A stretch of 64,000 bases of DNA from Phlebopus portentosus. Taxonomy: Eukaryota; Basidiomycota; Agaricomycetes; Boletales; Boletinellaceae. This document shows positions 48,123-61,012 of this stretch, piece after piece. Position 1 is the first letter of the stretch; every line of letters starts with the position of its first letter. The stretch covers positions 1,240,001-1,304,000 of the forward strand of contig JAYXKI010000004.1 of the NCBI GenBank assembly GCA_037892935.1, written 5' to 3'. The position numbers and the translations under genes are program-made. The notes under the pieces were generated by a model, which saw only the letters and a list, made by a program, of their open reading frames with translations, made no database searches and was not told the origin of the DNA.

Positions 48123-48665
48123 AAGATGATCTTACGTTCTAGAGATTGTTCGTGCGTGCATGCTACAAGATATCATTAGACTACAGTGACTTAAAGTTAA
48201 CGGATCTCAAGGCTCCACATACCTGAATTCATGGCCATTGGGAGCGAGCCAGAAATTCATCAGAAGAATCGTGATCATCACGGACCCTCAGGACGAAATC
48301 CATATTGCTCGCTCTTGATGAATGCAGAGTCTTGACGGGAAACAGGCAATCGCCGTTGACATTGGAAGACAAATGGACAATTTCGATGATGAAATTCACA
48401 TATAGGGATCGAGTGGAGCTTCAGTGTGAAAGGTTTTATTCCCTTGTCCCAGATTTGATGATTCCGTTCTTCATGACTGACTCCTGATTGGACTGGGAAC
48501 CAGAATTTGCTCCTGTCAAATCTTACTTGCTCTCAGCTCTCTGACCTCACACCATCCTTATGCGTTCATGTGTTCAACTCTTATACTTCAAATGTACTTC
48601 AAGTGTATGGTTTTCGATTGCCCGAGAGTCGGTCACTGCAGTGCTCACATTGTTTGCCAGGTATC
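48123..48665. other. Upstream region of the DUF6533 gene
   Basis: About 540 bp, pyrimidine-rich near the end; no gene recognised. Confidence 0.35.
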
Positions 48666-50514
48666 ATGTCTGGGGAGACAATCACACCTCCTACTCTTAC
48701 TGATGCTTCGGAAGAGCTCTTTACAACAATTTGGCAGGCCCGACAGGTCAGCTACATTGCAGGTAAAGAAATTGTCCATCATTGGATACCGTTTCTGTCT
48801 AACTTGGCATTTCCAGTGTCGACCCTTGCGTTTTTAGCATATGACATTGCTATAACTTTATCCAAAGCGGCGAGTTATATGCTATACCATCCTTTATTGT
48901 CCTGACAGATTTTGGCACTCATTCGGATTAAACTTATATGGAGGTTTGTACGAAAGTATATATTGCCTCTTGTTCAGTCCTATCTGTTTCATCATAGGGA
49001 GAAGCGGTCGATACCTAAAGGTCTTTATCTATTTACCAGGTACTATGGCATTATGTACTTAGCGTGAGCGGTCCGTTATACCTTCTGTCCGCCACACTAG
49101 TAAAGTATACTGCAGAGTTGTGGTAGCGGGTAAGAGATTGTATACGCACATCTAATGTCCTCATATACTGACGTACAGATATAAAAGTTTCAAACACTCC
49201 CGGAAGTCTCTTATCTGCAAACGTAAGTTTCGACTGTCACAATGGAGCTGGTATTCGCCTATTTATTCTCTATCCAGTTGTACGCCCAAATGTCTATCTT
49301 CTCTTGAATTGGAAGTATGACTGTACCCCTCATAGCCGTCGCCATTATTTAACATTCTATACTCTGTACGTAATCTCTTTCAGTTTTAGACGCATTGACG
49401 CACTCACGGATTTGTGAACAGCGCCGGAGACATACTGTTTACTACAGCCGTGAATGTAATTCTGATTCTACGCTTGGCAGCTCTTTACAAGTACAATCGC
49501 AAAGGTACGATGAGCTTTTCAAAATGTTTGAGTCGTCCTCCCAATGAAGCTTCATGCCATAGTCATTTATTTTCTTTCCATACAACTTATCAATGTGTCA
49601 TCGCATAGAGGATAGATTTTTTCCTGATAGCGTCTTCTCAATTTCTTGCAGTCGAATTTGCTGTAAGAGGAACAGGGCATCCAAGCTGGTCTGGTCAAAC
49701 GTATCGTTGTAGGTCGAGCTCTACGTCACAATTAAAAGCGTGATATCTGCCCTGGAATACAGCCTACGTAGCTCCTCCAGGGTTGCCGATTCTGGGATGC
49801 TTGTCTACGTACCCTTCACTGAGATTCACGCTACCAGCATGGTACGCTTGAAGCCACAATAGCAGAGAATCGACTTGTTCATTGACCTCAATTGCGCCTG
49901 TTAACAGGATCCCGTGTCTCATTATCACCTGTAAGTATTCTTTTGCTCATTTTGGCGAAGTGAACATGGAATCAGAAGTTGTCCAGTCATGTTCTTTTTC
50001 ATGACTGTGATACAAGTTATTAGGACCACTCTGAATATGGCTAATGATGCCAATCTTGTTCTGACTATAAAATTCCCACTTCGCAAAGAGATAATCTCGC
50101 CGTTGCTCATTGCACTTCTTCGCGATGGTGCGCTCCACTTCTTCTGGTATGCAAATCTCTTCTCATTCTTCGTCCAGTTTTATCTTAAAGCCGTAATGTG
50201 ATTGCGAAGTATCACAAGTAAGCTTGTTCAATATTTCAGACTTTCCGCCCGATCAACCGTTTTATTCTATAGCTATCTTGACTGTGTGCATAGTGACCAT
50301 TAATGCTATTCAAGGTCCTTACACTATGGTCGGCCTTGAGTAAGCCTAGCCTATTATAAGACAAACCTATATCTCACGACCACCATATTCAGGTGGCTCA
50401 TTGCCATATTCGGTTTCAGTAAGTGCTTGTTTCTCTCAATTGTGCATTTGAAGTTCCCGGTAACAAATCGACTAGGGCTCTAGACTCTGCGTGATTCCGC
50501 CCACAGAAAAATAG
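48666..50514 (+). CDS. DUF6533 membrane protein
   Basis: Basidiomycete multi-helix membrane protein with an N-terminal DUF6533 region. Seen: MSGETITPPTLTDASEELFT, WQARQVSYIA joined by a 55-nt intron to VSTLAFLAYDIAITLSKA, then EKRSIPKGLYLFTRYYGIMY with LA (the DUF6533 hallmark, similar to W(S)xxKxLYLxxRYxG), AGDILFTTAVNVILILRLAA followed by LYKYNRK, LLIALLRDGALHFF, FYSIAILTVCIVTINAIQGP, WLIAIFGF and a short end GSRLCVIPPTEK. The order of helices and the NV.L..R..ALY motif match the family. Exons are small; several boundaries in 49100-50000 are not certain, so a break cannot be excluded. Function unknown. It belongs with the three DUF6534 genes to a set of membrane proteins scattered through this window. 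Confidence 0.7.
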
Positions 50515-52719
50515 ATCGTTAGTCAGAGGCCTGAATAGCACTACAGACCTTCCGGGCGTGGCCTAACTCCTCCGGTCAGGGTACATCCAGCACGTTAAGT
50601 CTTTAGTGTTTCATATTTTCATCAGTTCAATTGGTATTTTCCGAAGTTGTGAGTCGCTACTCACGAGATGAATACATGTTCGCTTACAGTAATATAACCA
50701 ACCTTCAAGCTCTCAGAGCACAGTTGAACCGGAGGAGCCTTTAAGAAAAGAGATCGTGAGCCTTGAATCCGGCTATTGGCAGTCGTGATTGGTTTCCGAA
50801 GACGTTACAAGAAGCGCGTAGAAACCCTTCATCTAGAATGACAATTGTCCGTCCTAGTCGAATTTCTTCGGGCTCATGGGATCAGCACAAGAATGACCGA
50901 GCCTGATCAAGTTTAAGATCTTCCTCAACAAACTTCAAAGCATGAACGGAGCAAGTAATACACTCACGAAGCTTTTTCCCTGCTAAAATTCCCAAAGACT
51001 ATCTCATGGGTTGCATCAGGCGTCGCAGCCGGTGCTGTTCTCAATGTGCTCTATTGCGAGAAACGACTCATGAATCCGACCCGTTGGATGGTTCTCGAAA
51101 AGCCTTGACGTCCCGATTGTGACTTCAAAGGTGTGGATCGGTACTTTAGGACGATCGACGAGTTTACAACAGAACTCGGCAAAGAACATGCGATTCCGGG
51201 GAGGAATCCCGAATTATGATTACTGATAATCTTTCGTTTTTTTGATGAAGGAGAAGGACGGGGTGGAATCGCAACTTGCATTCCAGAGAGCAAGCAAGGT
51301 CTGGGACGTCCTCCCTGCGTGTTCTAAGGAAAGTGTGGGAACGGATTATGTATTGTATTCCCACGACTTTGTAACCTGTGTTTGTGGATAGTTCTGACTT
51401 GGGTGACGGGCTAAGCCCTGCAACGGGTACGACACGGGTACGTCCTCAAGCAACATGGTGCTCCACAGTGCAATGTGATGCCATGGGACCTGTTAACTTT
51501 GTCGGATACCTTCGCATCCTTCGTGCGACACTTCCGAATATCAATGCAAGGATGGTGTCGGGACGATGAGGTCTTTCCGTATCACGCGACGGACTAAGCG
51601 CAGGCCTTGAACAAGGAACACACCCAAGAATCCAGTACTCATCAACAGTAGCTTAGGATGCCCAGAAACAAACTCGACATCCATTAGTTACTGTTGGATG
51701 GTTGACTCGCTATCACACCATCGAGGAGCCGCATTCCGCGAATAGGCAGATTGAACGATGCCGAACTGAAATTTTTAGACTTCAACATAGAGTGGAAGGT
51801 GTGGCATGATGCAGTTCGTGGCATGTAATATAATGCGCGGATTCGTCCGTTTGGTGCTAACCAACACCTTCCTTTTGACCAATTACGTACTTGAAGCCAA
51901 TGTGGAAATGTTCGATATCATTGATAAGGTGAACAGACAAATATTACAGATTTATGCGAGTGTAAGTTCTCCTGGTCTCTTTTCCGGTTTTGATGTGCTA
52001 ACGTTCTGTATGCATTCCGCATGTTGGCTGGATCTCGTGTAACGTGATAAATACAAGATTTGCACTTGGGCAGATTCATGGCATTCGGCTGATACTACTC
52101 CGCGTCAAATTCAGTTGCTGAAGAGTCCTGAAGGTGAGGGACTCCGTACACAGGTGGATCGCACTGTACAGATGCTTTCGGAATCCGTGGGCATTCAGAA
52201 TAGCAGTCGATCATCATCGCCTTTTCTTTCTTCTATCTGGAAAATTTAATTCCAAATTATACGTGATCCCCCACGTTTTGACACTTGCACGAGACTTACA
52301 ACACTGTCGCCTTATTCAGGACGGTCTTGTGCAGATTCCAGGACAAGCTTGCCAATGTGGGATCGTTTATCTCCGTACATGTTCCATCGGATTTGATCAT
52401 CACTCAGTTGCAGTCCTTTAGGTGGGACCGTCAATACACTCAAATCTTTTTGTTTTTCGCAGGAACATTCTTTTTAAAGCTTCTATGATTGATTATTTGC
52501 GATCTTTGGGGTCCTTTCTCTTACTGATGCTGTTTCTGATCCCCTTGATGAGAATATCCCATACTCATCGCTTTCATCAGAGAATATCTTGGTTGTCTTC
52601 CTCAGGATAAATCCTCGAGTTATTATACCCTTGAATTGCAGTCACACTCAGTGTACCACTGCTCATCTTCTACGCTCGTTCGCGATTTCTCTTTGCTAGC
52701 CCTTCTCTGCGCCAGCTAA
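50515..52719. other. Unresolved stretch between the DUF6533 gene and the SDR
   Basis: About 2.2 kb. Open frames at 51806-52042 and 52134-52610 plus contain hydrophobic stretches, and a short IHGIRLILL segment near 52075 is reminiscent of the end of DUF6533-type proteins. I could not assemble a gene. Possibly a decayed membrane-protein paralogue. Confidence 0.3.
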
Positions 52720-53716
52720 ATGTCTTGCTATGCCCGTGACGGCTCCTTGTCTCCGAAAGATAGAATCGACACGTTACCCTTCCCAGGAGAAATGTTCACG
52801 CCTACGACGCGCCATTCGCCATACCCTGCAATCGCGCCTTGTCCTTCCGATCTTACGGGTCGCATAATCTTTGTTAGCGGAGCTAGTAGTGTGCTTGGAC
52901 AAGCCGCAGCCCTTGCCCTTGCTCGAGCTGGAGCAAAAGGCCTTATACTTACATCGCGAACGGCAAAACTGGATGTTCTAGACGAACTTGAACAGACCAT
53001 TTTCCGTTCTTGTCACGACAATGAATCGAAGGTCGAGATTCTCAAGTTTCCGATGGATATTCTATCCATTTCTTCAGTTACCTCGGCCGTCTCGCGTGTA
53101 CAAGAAACATTTGGTTCGATCGATACGCTTCTCAACATCTCGGGAAATATTGACTCGCTTGTTCCGCTCTCCACAAGCAATCCGACTGAGTGGTGGGACG
53201 CACTGGAGACAAATGTGAAGGGTACATGGGCGATAACACGTGAATTACTCCCACTTATAAAGGAGAGCAAGTCGTCCACGAAGTGGATCATCAACTATAC
53301 GAGTACTTCGGCCTTCTACACGTCGCCACTCTGCTCAGGATATTCCGTGAGGATTGAATTTCCTTTTTTTTTCGGATTTGGGCTGAATAGTAGAACAGAT
53401 AAGCAAGTTAGCCCTTCTGCGTCTCACAGAGATGCTCTGCACGGAGCTTACAATCGATTTCGGCATCAATGTTCTTGCCGTTCATCCCGGTACGGTCGCT
53501 ACACCGCATACAGCGAATTCTGTGCCGCCTTCCTTCCAACACACGGTCATTGATACACCTGAACTATCTGCAGAAAGCATCGTATGGCTCGTAAAGGAAA
53601 GGAGACAATGGCTGAGCGGTCGCTTTGTGAGTTGTACGTGGGACATGAATGAACTGGAGAAGAAGAAGGAGGTGGTTGAAAACAAGGATTTACTGCGGAT
53701 GAAGTTCAGCTTTTGA
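52720..53716 (+). CDS. Short-chain dehydrogenase/reductase (SDR)
   Basis: NAD(P)-dependent oxidoreductase with a Rossmann fold. Start MSCYARDGSLSPKDRIDTLP; cofactor loop IIFVSGASSVLGQAAALALA near residue 50; NISGN for the NNAG position; NVKGTWAITRELLPL; catalytic Ser in NYTSTSAFYTS; and after one intron (donor at about 53347, acceptor near 53398) the active-site GYSISKLALLRLTEML (YxxxK) and VHPGTVATPHTA. The intron restores the frame between the two large open frames. Length about 315 residues fits classical SDRs. The glycine loop reads GASSVLG rather than GASSGIG, so one conserved glycine is replaced by Val. Lies between the DUF6533 gene and the adenylation gene; may reduce or oxidise an intermediate there. 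Confidence 0.88.
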
Positions 53717-54861
53717 TCCTTTAGAACAATTTCATAAATTCATAAAGTGGGGAATGCGCAATAAAGAAAGTTTCTTGACTTGACTTGCATAGATATCATC
53801 TCTCTCTTCAATTCCGATGAGTGTCCCTTTCAGACTTAAAGATGGTTGGCGTATGAGTTTATGTGGAAGGAGATGAAGAATTTACAGTATCCTACAAGAA
53901 GGAGCGGACTTTTATTTTGTAGTCACCTGAAACGTATTCGATATAATCATACTCGCTCTGAGGCGGAATACGAGAAGGAAAGATCTTCTACCGATCTCTA
54001 TGGCTAGCTGACAGCTTGTTGGAGAATAAGAACGTCTGTCATTCTCAGAAGTCTGGAAGAATAGGGACCTGATCGGACCTAAGGCGCAAGGTGTATTATT
54101 GCAAGTATTTTTATTTTTATTTTTTATTTTTGCAATACATGTCACTGTTGTCTGAGTCCAACCCTGATCAAAAGATATGGCTGGCAGTTTGCAGTTGCCG
54201 AACTGAACTCTATTCTGACAGATCGGAGAAGTTAGCACTAAGGTTCTTGGCGGACCAAGACCGCGTCGCGGATGCCTGGAAGAACCGCCGAATTTCTAGG
54301 GCGGACTGGTCAATGGTAACCCGGACATTTTTTGATCACTGATGCTTTGGAAGACAGACACAGCCTTCTTATATCGAACCGAAGGAGAACAATCCGCTTC
54401 TCTTGATTAATCATGATGTCGGATTCGCATAGTTGACCGAAATCTTAGTATGATTGGAGTATATCACGTTCAATATATATCCAGATATTAGTTCTGGATA
54501 AAATCTGGCATCAGATTTGTTCCCAAATCCTGATTAGGGCCATAAGTTTAGGATCATATACCGGAGTATAGCATGCTAAATTCGTTTCTGTTCCGCATGA
54601 AATTGATTAGTCCGGTGCGAGTCATCATACTTCATCGGACCGCTGGCAATTTATACTTTGTGATAGGGTTTTTGTTAAACGGAAGAATAAGTACTATATA
54701 TGGATGTATATTTGGCATCCGGTATCATGAAATAAGTAGATTATCGAGATCCGGACTTGAAATGTCGGCATCGAGAGACTCACGGAACGTTACAACCTGA
54801 TGCGATTCTCTCGGGAAGAAGACAAAAGGTGCAGATCGAGGAACACGCTCATCGCTGCTTT
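53717..54861. other. Intergenic stretch
   Basis: About 1.1 kb, AT-rich, with no gene recognised (open frames at 53912-54238 minus and 54091-54342 plus look fortuitous). Confidence 0.35.
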
Positions 54862-55245
54862 CTAAAGCAAGGGTGTAGTTTGTCCAAATGATATCCAGAA
54901 GGGCAGATGAGGAGCCTGTTGGCCCCAAAAGAATATACATGTAGAAATTCTATTGTTGACATTCCGGGAGGATTCAAGGAGCGGCCGCTGTCGTCTCGAA
55001 CGAGGCCAAAGCTGTTCGGTAATTGCCGGTATTTTCGCACTACGAATATCAAGGGAATACATGCATATGCGAGGCTCCTGGTATTTTGGGTGTTTGGTGT
55101 CCTCGTCCGATTTTTTGTTGAAATAGTATAGGATAAGCAGCTCCTTTTGTAGTCGCGTACGTGCGGCACGATTCTGAAAAGGGGATTGAAACGAGACAAC
55201 ACTTTCATCAAGGTCTGAGTCGTTACATGGCCCCAAGTATTCCAT
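54862..55245 (-). other. Hypothetical 127-codon frame downstream of the adenylation gene
   Basis: Continuous minus-strand frame starting MEYLGPCNDSDLDESVVSFQ about 140 bp after the adenylation gene's stop. An overlapping frame (54725-54940) reads YILLGPTGSSSALLDII, which loosely resembles the nucleotide-binding loop of the thioester-reductase domain found after A and T domains, but no other reductase motif was found. It could be a remnant 3' module or chance. Confidence 0.25.
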
Positions 55246-55383
55246 ATACTAGTGTTCTATATTACTATATAAATATACGCTGATATGCACATGGAGAAGC
55301 CGATATTGTATGGCGATTTTATGGAGAAAATAGAAAATTACTGAAGGTACCTGGCGAGCAAATGTCAATGTAAACAACAGCTT

Positions 55384-57315
55384 TCATCCCGCATTTTGTC
55401 CCTGCTTCATCTGAATCAACCCTTCCGCCAGCCTTCTCAAGGCCAACTTATCTATCTTCCCATTTTTCGTCAATGGTATGCTCGGCACGGATAGATAAGC
55501 CACGGGTCTGGCGTAATATGGCAGGATTCGCTCCACTGAGAGCTGCACATCCAATTCTGGAACACAGCAGGGTGCGTAGAATCCCCAGAGTTGATCTTGT
55601 ACTAGCAATGCTGAAGAACGACAAACGCCTGGACAATTCGATATCGCTGCAGCTATGCCATCTAATTCAACACGAAAGCCCTGTAGGTTCTGATAAATCA
55701 TGGAAGGGAGCACAATGAATTGATAACGCATACCTTGATCTTCACCTGATCATCCTCCCGACCAAGATGATCAAGCTCCCCATCAGCTCTCAAGCATCCG
55801 ATGTCTCCGGTATTATACATAACACCCCTACGCGTTTTGGACGAACATCAATGCACAAGCAAGATTACTGGAGAGAAATATGCTTACCCGGCTGGATGAA
55901 ACGGATCTGGTCTGAACTTCTTCGAATTTAACTCTGGCAAGTTGACATAACCTCGACAGACACCTGCGCCTCCTGCCCAAATCGTCCCGACTACACCGAC
56001 TGGCACAGGAGACAACTGGCCATCGAGGACATATACAGAGTTGTTCGGGGTTGGTTTCCCAATAGTATTTGAGAAGCCAGATGTATGCAGATGTGCTGTA
56101 TTGATTATGGTTGTCTGGAATATATTTTAGCTTTCTCCTGAGAGCCTGGACGAGAAACGATGGATCATGTAGATAGAAGAGAAGGGGTGTCAAAAGAATT
56201 CAGTGTGCACACCTCGGTTGGACCACAGCAGTTCCAGAACACCCTACCCACTGCCCATTCGTCAGCCAACCTCTGAGGACACCATTCTCCAGCCGTAACT
56301 ACTACCTTCACGTTCTCAAGTTCCCCTGGATCAAGTTGCGTAAGGATCGATGGAGTCGCGATAATCACATCAACCTCTCTTAGGATGGTCATCCAGTCGT
56401 CGCAACTCACTCCTGAAGGACGAAGGACAAGAGTCCCGCCATTGGTAAGACAACCGAGTACTTCATATGCACACATGTCGAATGATACATTCAGAATCTG
56501 GCTGACCCGTTTACCTGGGCAAATGGAGAGATTTCCCGGATGGCAAAGAATAACTATGGACAGGAGAATGCAAGAATCAGCCAAGCATACTAATAATCCG
56601 GAATTGAAAGACTGACGGTTAGTGACATTTCCATGGGAGACGCTAACTCCCTTAGGTCTTCCTGTAGTTCCTTCAACGCGCCAATGGACCGTGGTTACTT
56701 GGAGAATATGCACATATCGAAAAACATACCAGATGTATATATCACGTATGCCTCGTCTGAGGGTAGAGTTTTATCTTGCATTTTTTCTGCGGACAGTTCG
56801 GTGGCATGATTCATGAAACGCTCTATGTCTATGCTTCGAATGTTCCAGTCTTGCACCCGTCGGGTGAACTTGCTAAGGCAGAGCACAATGACCGGCTCTG
56901 CATCCTCGAGGATAGTCCTCAACGCTTCAGTCGCAACGATCCCGCCATCAAGAGGAATATACGCGGCCCCGGCCTTCAAAGTTGCGAGTATTCCGACGAC
57001 CATCGCTATGCTCCTTGACACCAACAGCAGTACACGTCGTCCTCGGGTCACATTCATACCCCTTAAGCGGATAGCGAGTTTGTCAGAGAGATAGTCAAGC
57101 TCGCGGTATGTCAGCGACAGTGTTAAGTGCTTCACAGCAATTGCGTCAGGGTGCGCGATTGCATGCTGCGAGAATGCTGAGTGGATAGAGACGGGTGGGA
57201 CTTGGTATACGGGGCCGAATACGATGGACGAGTTGGCCGGGGAAATGGATGAGACGCATTGTGGGGGATTTGTTTTCGCTTCTTTCGGTTTCACGATGGA
57301 AAGTACCTCGACCAT
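55384..57315 (-). CDS. Stand-alone NRPS-type adenylation domain (AMP-binding enzyme)
   Basis: Activates a carboxylate, probably an amino acid, as acyl-AMP. Start ATG complementary to 57313-57315 (MVEVLSIVKPKEAK). Core motifs in order: LTYRELDYLS (A1), LKAGAAYIPLDGG (A2), YVIYTSG joined through an intron to TTGRPKGVSVSHGNVTN (A3), SFDMCAYEVLG (A4, with the Asp that binds an alpha-amino group in amino-acid-activating domains), NCCGPTEVCT (A5, Cys for the usual Tyr), PVPVGVVGTIWAGGAGVCRG (A6), MYNTGDIG (A7), HLGREDDQVKIKG then FRVELDGI (A8), and PLTKNGKIDK (A10) with the catalytic Lys. The protein stops about 20 residues after A10, with no carrier, reductase or thioesterase domain seen. About 530 residues. 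Divergent from P450 2. Confidence 0.88.
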
Positions 57316-58335
57316 GCTGACCTTGAGGAAATGCTACTTTAAGAGTAGCACATATTATATGAAATCTAAATGGCAAGCGATGAAAGCGACATGGATATTC
57401 ACGAGCTGAGAAACTCACCATCTCGCCACAGTCCTTTTACGGAAGGCAAGTTACGAAATGAGTTGACACGGAGGCAGTACGATCTATTTTATTTTCTGGA
57501 GTTTATTTGTCCATTTGCATTTTGGACAAGCTAGACGGCGCCCACGGTTGATATCATGAATACTGTAAAGCTCCGACACAGAAAGTTGATCCTAATCAAC
57601 GGTGACCTTCGCAGTGTAAATAGATAGCATCATATGGTGTACGAGGGACATGATGTGATTAAAGGAGTACAGTACTAGCTTGCCACAGAAAAAAATGATC
57701 GGCGACGTTGGGGTGTGTGGCAAAATATTTGAAGCTCCGATTCAAAACCTCGGCAACGTCGTTTCCGACCGACAATATTGTACCTTCAGGCGCCCTAGCT
57801 TCTCATGAGTATTGTACAAAAAAAATGCTTCTTAATCCAACTGGGTAAGCATTTGATCAATTGTGATCTATTTTTTTGACGTTCTCAAGCTATTGCACAG
57901 GTTCAATGATAGCATTTTGAAAATTTCACGTCAGAATAGCACATCTACGCTGCTCGTTGTCGACAAGATGATCAAAGGTGAACCGAACTTTTGCAATTCC
58001 CGTGTCTACTCACCGACGTTATCTCGAGATTCATTTACAGCTATTTTCCTCCGTTAGACCTGATGGCTTACCACAGCTTCCATGTCATCACCAACTCGGA
58101 TCTTCTAATACAACGAAGATGGCCATTAATTGTAGGCCGTGTAAGTTTTGTTTTGCAAGCATGTTTCGCCCCTTAATATGGCTTCTCGCGTTTCTGATCA
58201 TTTTTGTTACTGGCTTTTGGCGTCGGCACTGCCATCGCTCGACTTACTTGACCGGCTGCTTATTTTATACAGGTAGAATCCCTAACGGCGGTTGTCTGCA
58301 TCTATAAAGTCCATACTCGCTCTTCTGTTCCATCC
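57316..58335. promoter_or_regulatory. Divergent promoter region, adenylation gene / P450 2
   Basis: About 1 kb between divergent starts. No coding frame of note. Pyrimidine-rich and A-tract segments are present; no motif was assigned. Confidence 0.4.
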
Positions 58336-60534
58336 ATGATGGATACAATGGGATTTCTGGAGTCCGGATCAGTGATTCAACTTAGCGTAGCGGCTCTGAC
58401 CGTTTTCTCAGTGGTACTTTACTCTAGATACAGGCGAGTTAAGGTCAGTAACGGTTCATCCTTCACTTTTCCAAGCCTTTCAAGTACTTCCCACCCTTAG
58501 CCAATGCATCTCAAGATGCCCCATATTGTACCAATACCGGTTTGTCCTGATGAGTATCGGAGTACACTGCCGTTGACTTACCTACCAAAATAGGATAAAG
58601 ATATTTTCAAGAGACCTCGAGAAGTGTACGAGAAGGCGCTCGCAGATCATGGCCCCGTGGTGGCTGTCAAGCGGAAAGGCCGAGTAAACCTTACAGTGCC
58701 ATGCTCACTACATTTGACTAATAAATCATTACCTTTACAGCTGGAATTCATTGTTGATGATACGTTAACTCATGAAGTCCTCACAAGAAGCGACATTTAC
58801 AGTTTTGAGGAAGGAACAGCCTATGTAACGTATTCTTGTTATTCCAGGCGGTGAATCTGCCACTCAGAAGACTCTTAGGTACTCAACCTCCACATTTTCG
58901 CCAAATTCTTCAAAGATTTCTTTCTTGAACTTGACGAACTTGTCCGAAACGTGATCTCTTCGCGCATGGCTCTCATCACCGAGCTAGGTAAATGAAAGCT
59001 TGAGTCTGATCAGCTATGCTACCCAACTGATAATTTATCTTTAGTATCTTCCGTTTTTATGAAGCATGCGAATAAGCTGCTCTCCGATTCCTTAGCAGAG
59101 TCCTCCGCTGAGAAAGAAAGGCTTTACGTTGATGCTTTGAACTACACGCATAGGAGCATATCTGAAGCAATGGCTCTCGTTATTCTAGGTCCTGTGAGTC
59201 AAACTCTCATGCCATAGGACCTCGCTAACTTGTTTTGCCAGCAATTCACTCACGAGAAGGACTTACAGGTGATTGAGAAAGTTGCGCATGACATGGCGGT
59301 CGTGACCGGCATATATCAAAATACATCTTGGTTTGGCACTAACTGTCCGAATATATGGCGTCTGCTTACTTGGTAAGCTCTCCCATGCCATTTGAGTCAC
59401 CAGACCTGACCTCTATTTCCTATATGCAGGACGAAGGTCTTGTTTACGACTATTCCATTGTACTACGCAACTATAGGAGTGCAAGTCTGGAGAAAGTTTC
59501 AGTGTACACGTTATCATGCGAGCGACGCAGAAGAAAACCCTGAGTTGCACAGAGTAATCTGCTGTCTATTCTTTCAAGTCAAGAAAAAGCACTCAAGGAT
59601 CATTCACTAACAGGGCAGCATTCTCAACTATCTTGCACATAAACACGCCAATCCGATAGACGGGAAAGTCGGTATCTTCGGATTCTTTCACATAATGACT
59701 CTGGTACTCGGGTAAGTAGACCAAAGCTTAGACCATTTGAAATCAAATCTGACTCCTTATCGTATTAGAATCATTTTTGCATCTGTTCACCAGACGTTCG
59801 TCTCATCCAAAGCTCAACTTCGAAATATTTGAAGCCACAGCATGTTTCTAGTGCATCGGTAGCTGTTTGGATTTTATACGAGCTGGCTGCCAGGCCCGAG
59901 TATATCCCTCGCATCCGAAATGAAATCTTCGAAATCACAGGAGTAGATTGGAATTCGGAGGCCACCGGCTTGTCTTACGAGGATCTGCAGAACGCGACAC
60001 GACTCGATTCCTTCATCAGGGAGGTAATGCGGACGAAAGGTGATACTCTTAGTACATGTAGATTGACGACAAGCGACGCGAACATCGGCGGGTATACTAT
60101 TCCCAAAGGTACATTCACTGACCCCAGCAGTACCTTATCTCATATTTTGCAAAAGGATCTTTAGTTATTCCATTGGCGTCCTTGTCCCATATGAACACGA
60201 AGTACCACGGAACAGATGCTGAGGTATTCAACGGAAAGCGATGGATAGGAACGGGGAAGCAAGCCGTCATGATCAATGATGCGTACTTCCCTTTCGGGCT
60301 TGGACGCTGGGCATGTCCCGGACGAGTGCTCGCAGTTGCCGGTCAGTGCTTCCTAATGATCACGGTTTCCTAACTAATCAAACACCAGAAATAAAAATGA
60401 TCGTGATGTCTATTATTTGCCGGGCCATACCGGTCCTGAAGGATGGGATATATAACGTCGGGGATCCGCTCAATGTGACATCTGTCGCGCCAAAGGGAGA
60501 GATCACTCTTATTCCCTATACGAAATGCCTTTAG
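58336..60534 (+). CDS. Cytochrome P450 (second)
   Basis: Heme monooxygenase of a different class from the first P450. N-terminal helix MDTMGFLESGSVIQLSVAAL and VFSVVLYSRYRRVK, then MHLKMPHIVPIP joined to DKDIFKRPREVYEKALADHG, LEFIVDDTLTHEVLTRSDIY, VISSRMALITEL, DALNYTHRSISEAMALVILG, EKDLQVIEKVAHDMAVVTGI, IFASVHQTF joined by a 45-nt intron to HVSSASVAVWILYELAARPE (I-helix), REVMR (ExxR) with DSF before it, GYTIPKG, and heme loop FPFGLGRWACPGRVLA with the Cys ligand. It ends EITLIPYTKCL. The I-helix ASVHQT type and heme loop place it near the fungal ent-kaurene-oxidase-like/CYP clades. Introns are many and short; no frame break was confirmed. Divergent from the adenylation gene, which suggests joint control. 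Confidence 0.86.
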
Positions 60535-61012
60535 ACTGAGCTCTTTCCACTGCACGCGTGTACTTCGCGTTGAAATACGAATGACAAAGGAGTGGTATTT
60601 TCGAGAGACAGACGGGGCACATCACGAGCCAGAGAGTTGGACCGTGTGCACGAAATGCTTCGCCAACTTTACAGTAACACTTTCGGGTACATCTTCGGTA
60701 CAGAAATCAGACGGTTGTACAGAGAGACCGTGTCAAGCGGTGTAGGGCCGATTTAAACTCTTGATGTCCCAGCTCTTATGTAAAACGAAACGTCAAGCTC
60801 TTCCGATCAATTTCCACCTCCTATGTAGGTTTGGGATGAAAATAATTAAATAAATATGTGTTGGAGCAAGGCAGTGTAAAGAAAACCCACATACTAAAAT
60901 GGAAATAATGGGGTTACTAACCCTCTTTTTTGTTTCGATAGGGTTCCCGGTTGCGGACTATAAACCTGTGGCAGATCCAAGTTGAACTGCCCCTCCACAT
61001 CCGCCCATCCAA
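60535..61012. other. Intergenic region
   Basis: About 480 bp between genes on the same strand; nothing recognised. Confidence 0.35.

Noticed and set aside
54725..54940. Thioester-reductase domain after the A domain
   Set aside because: Only one loosely similar glycine-rich loop was found, with no catalytic Tyr-Lys region, so it is not annotated as a domain.
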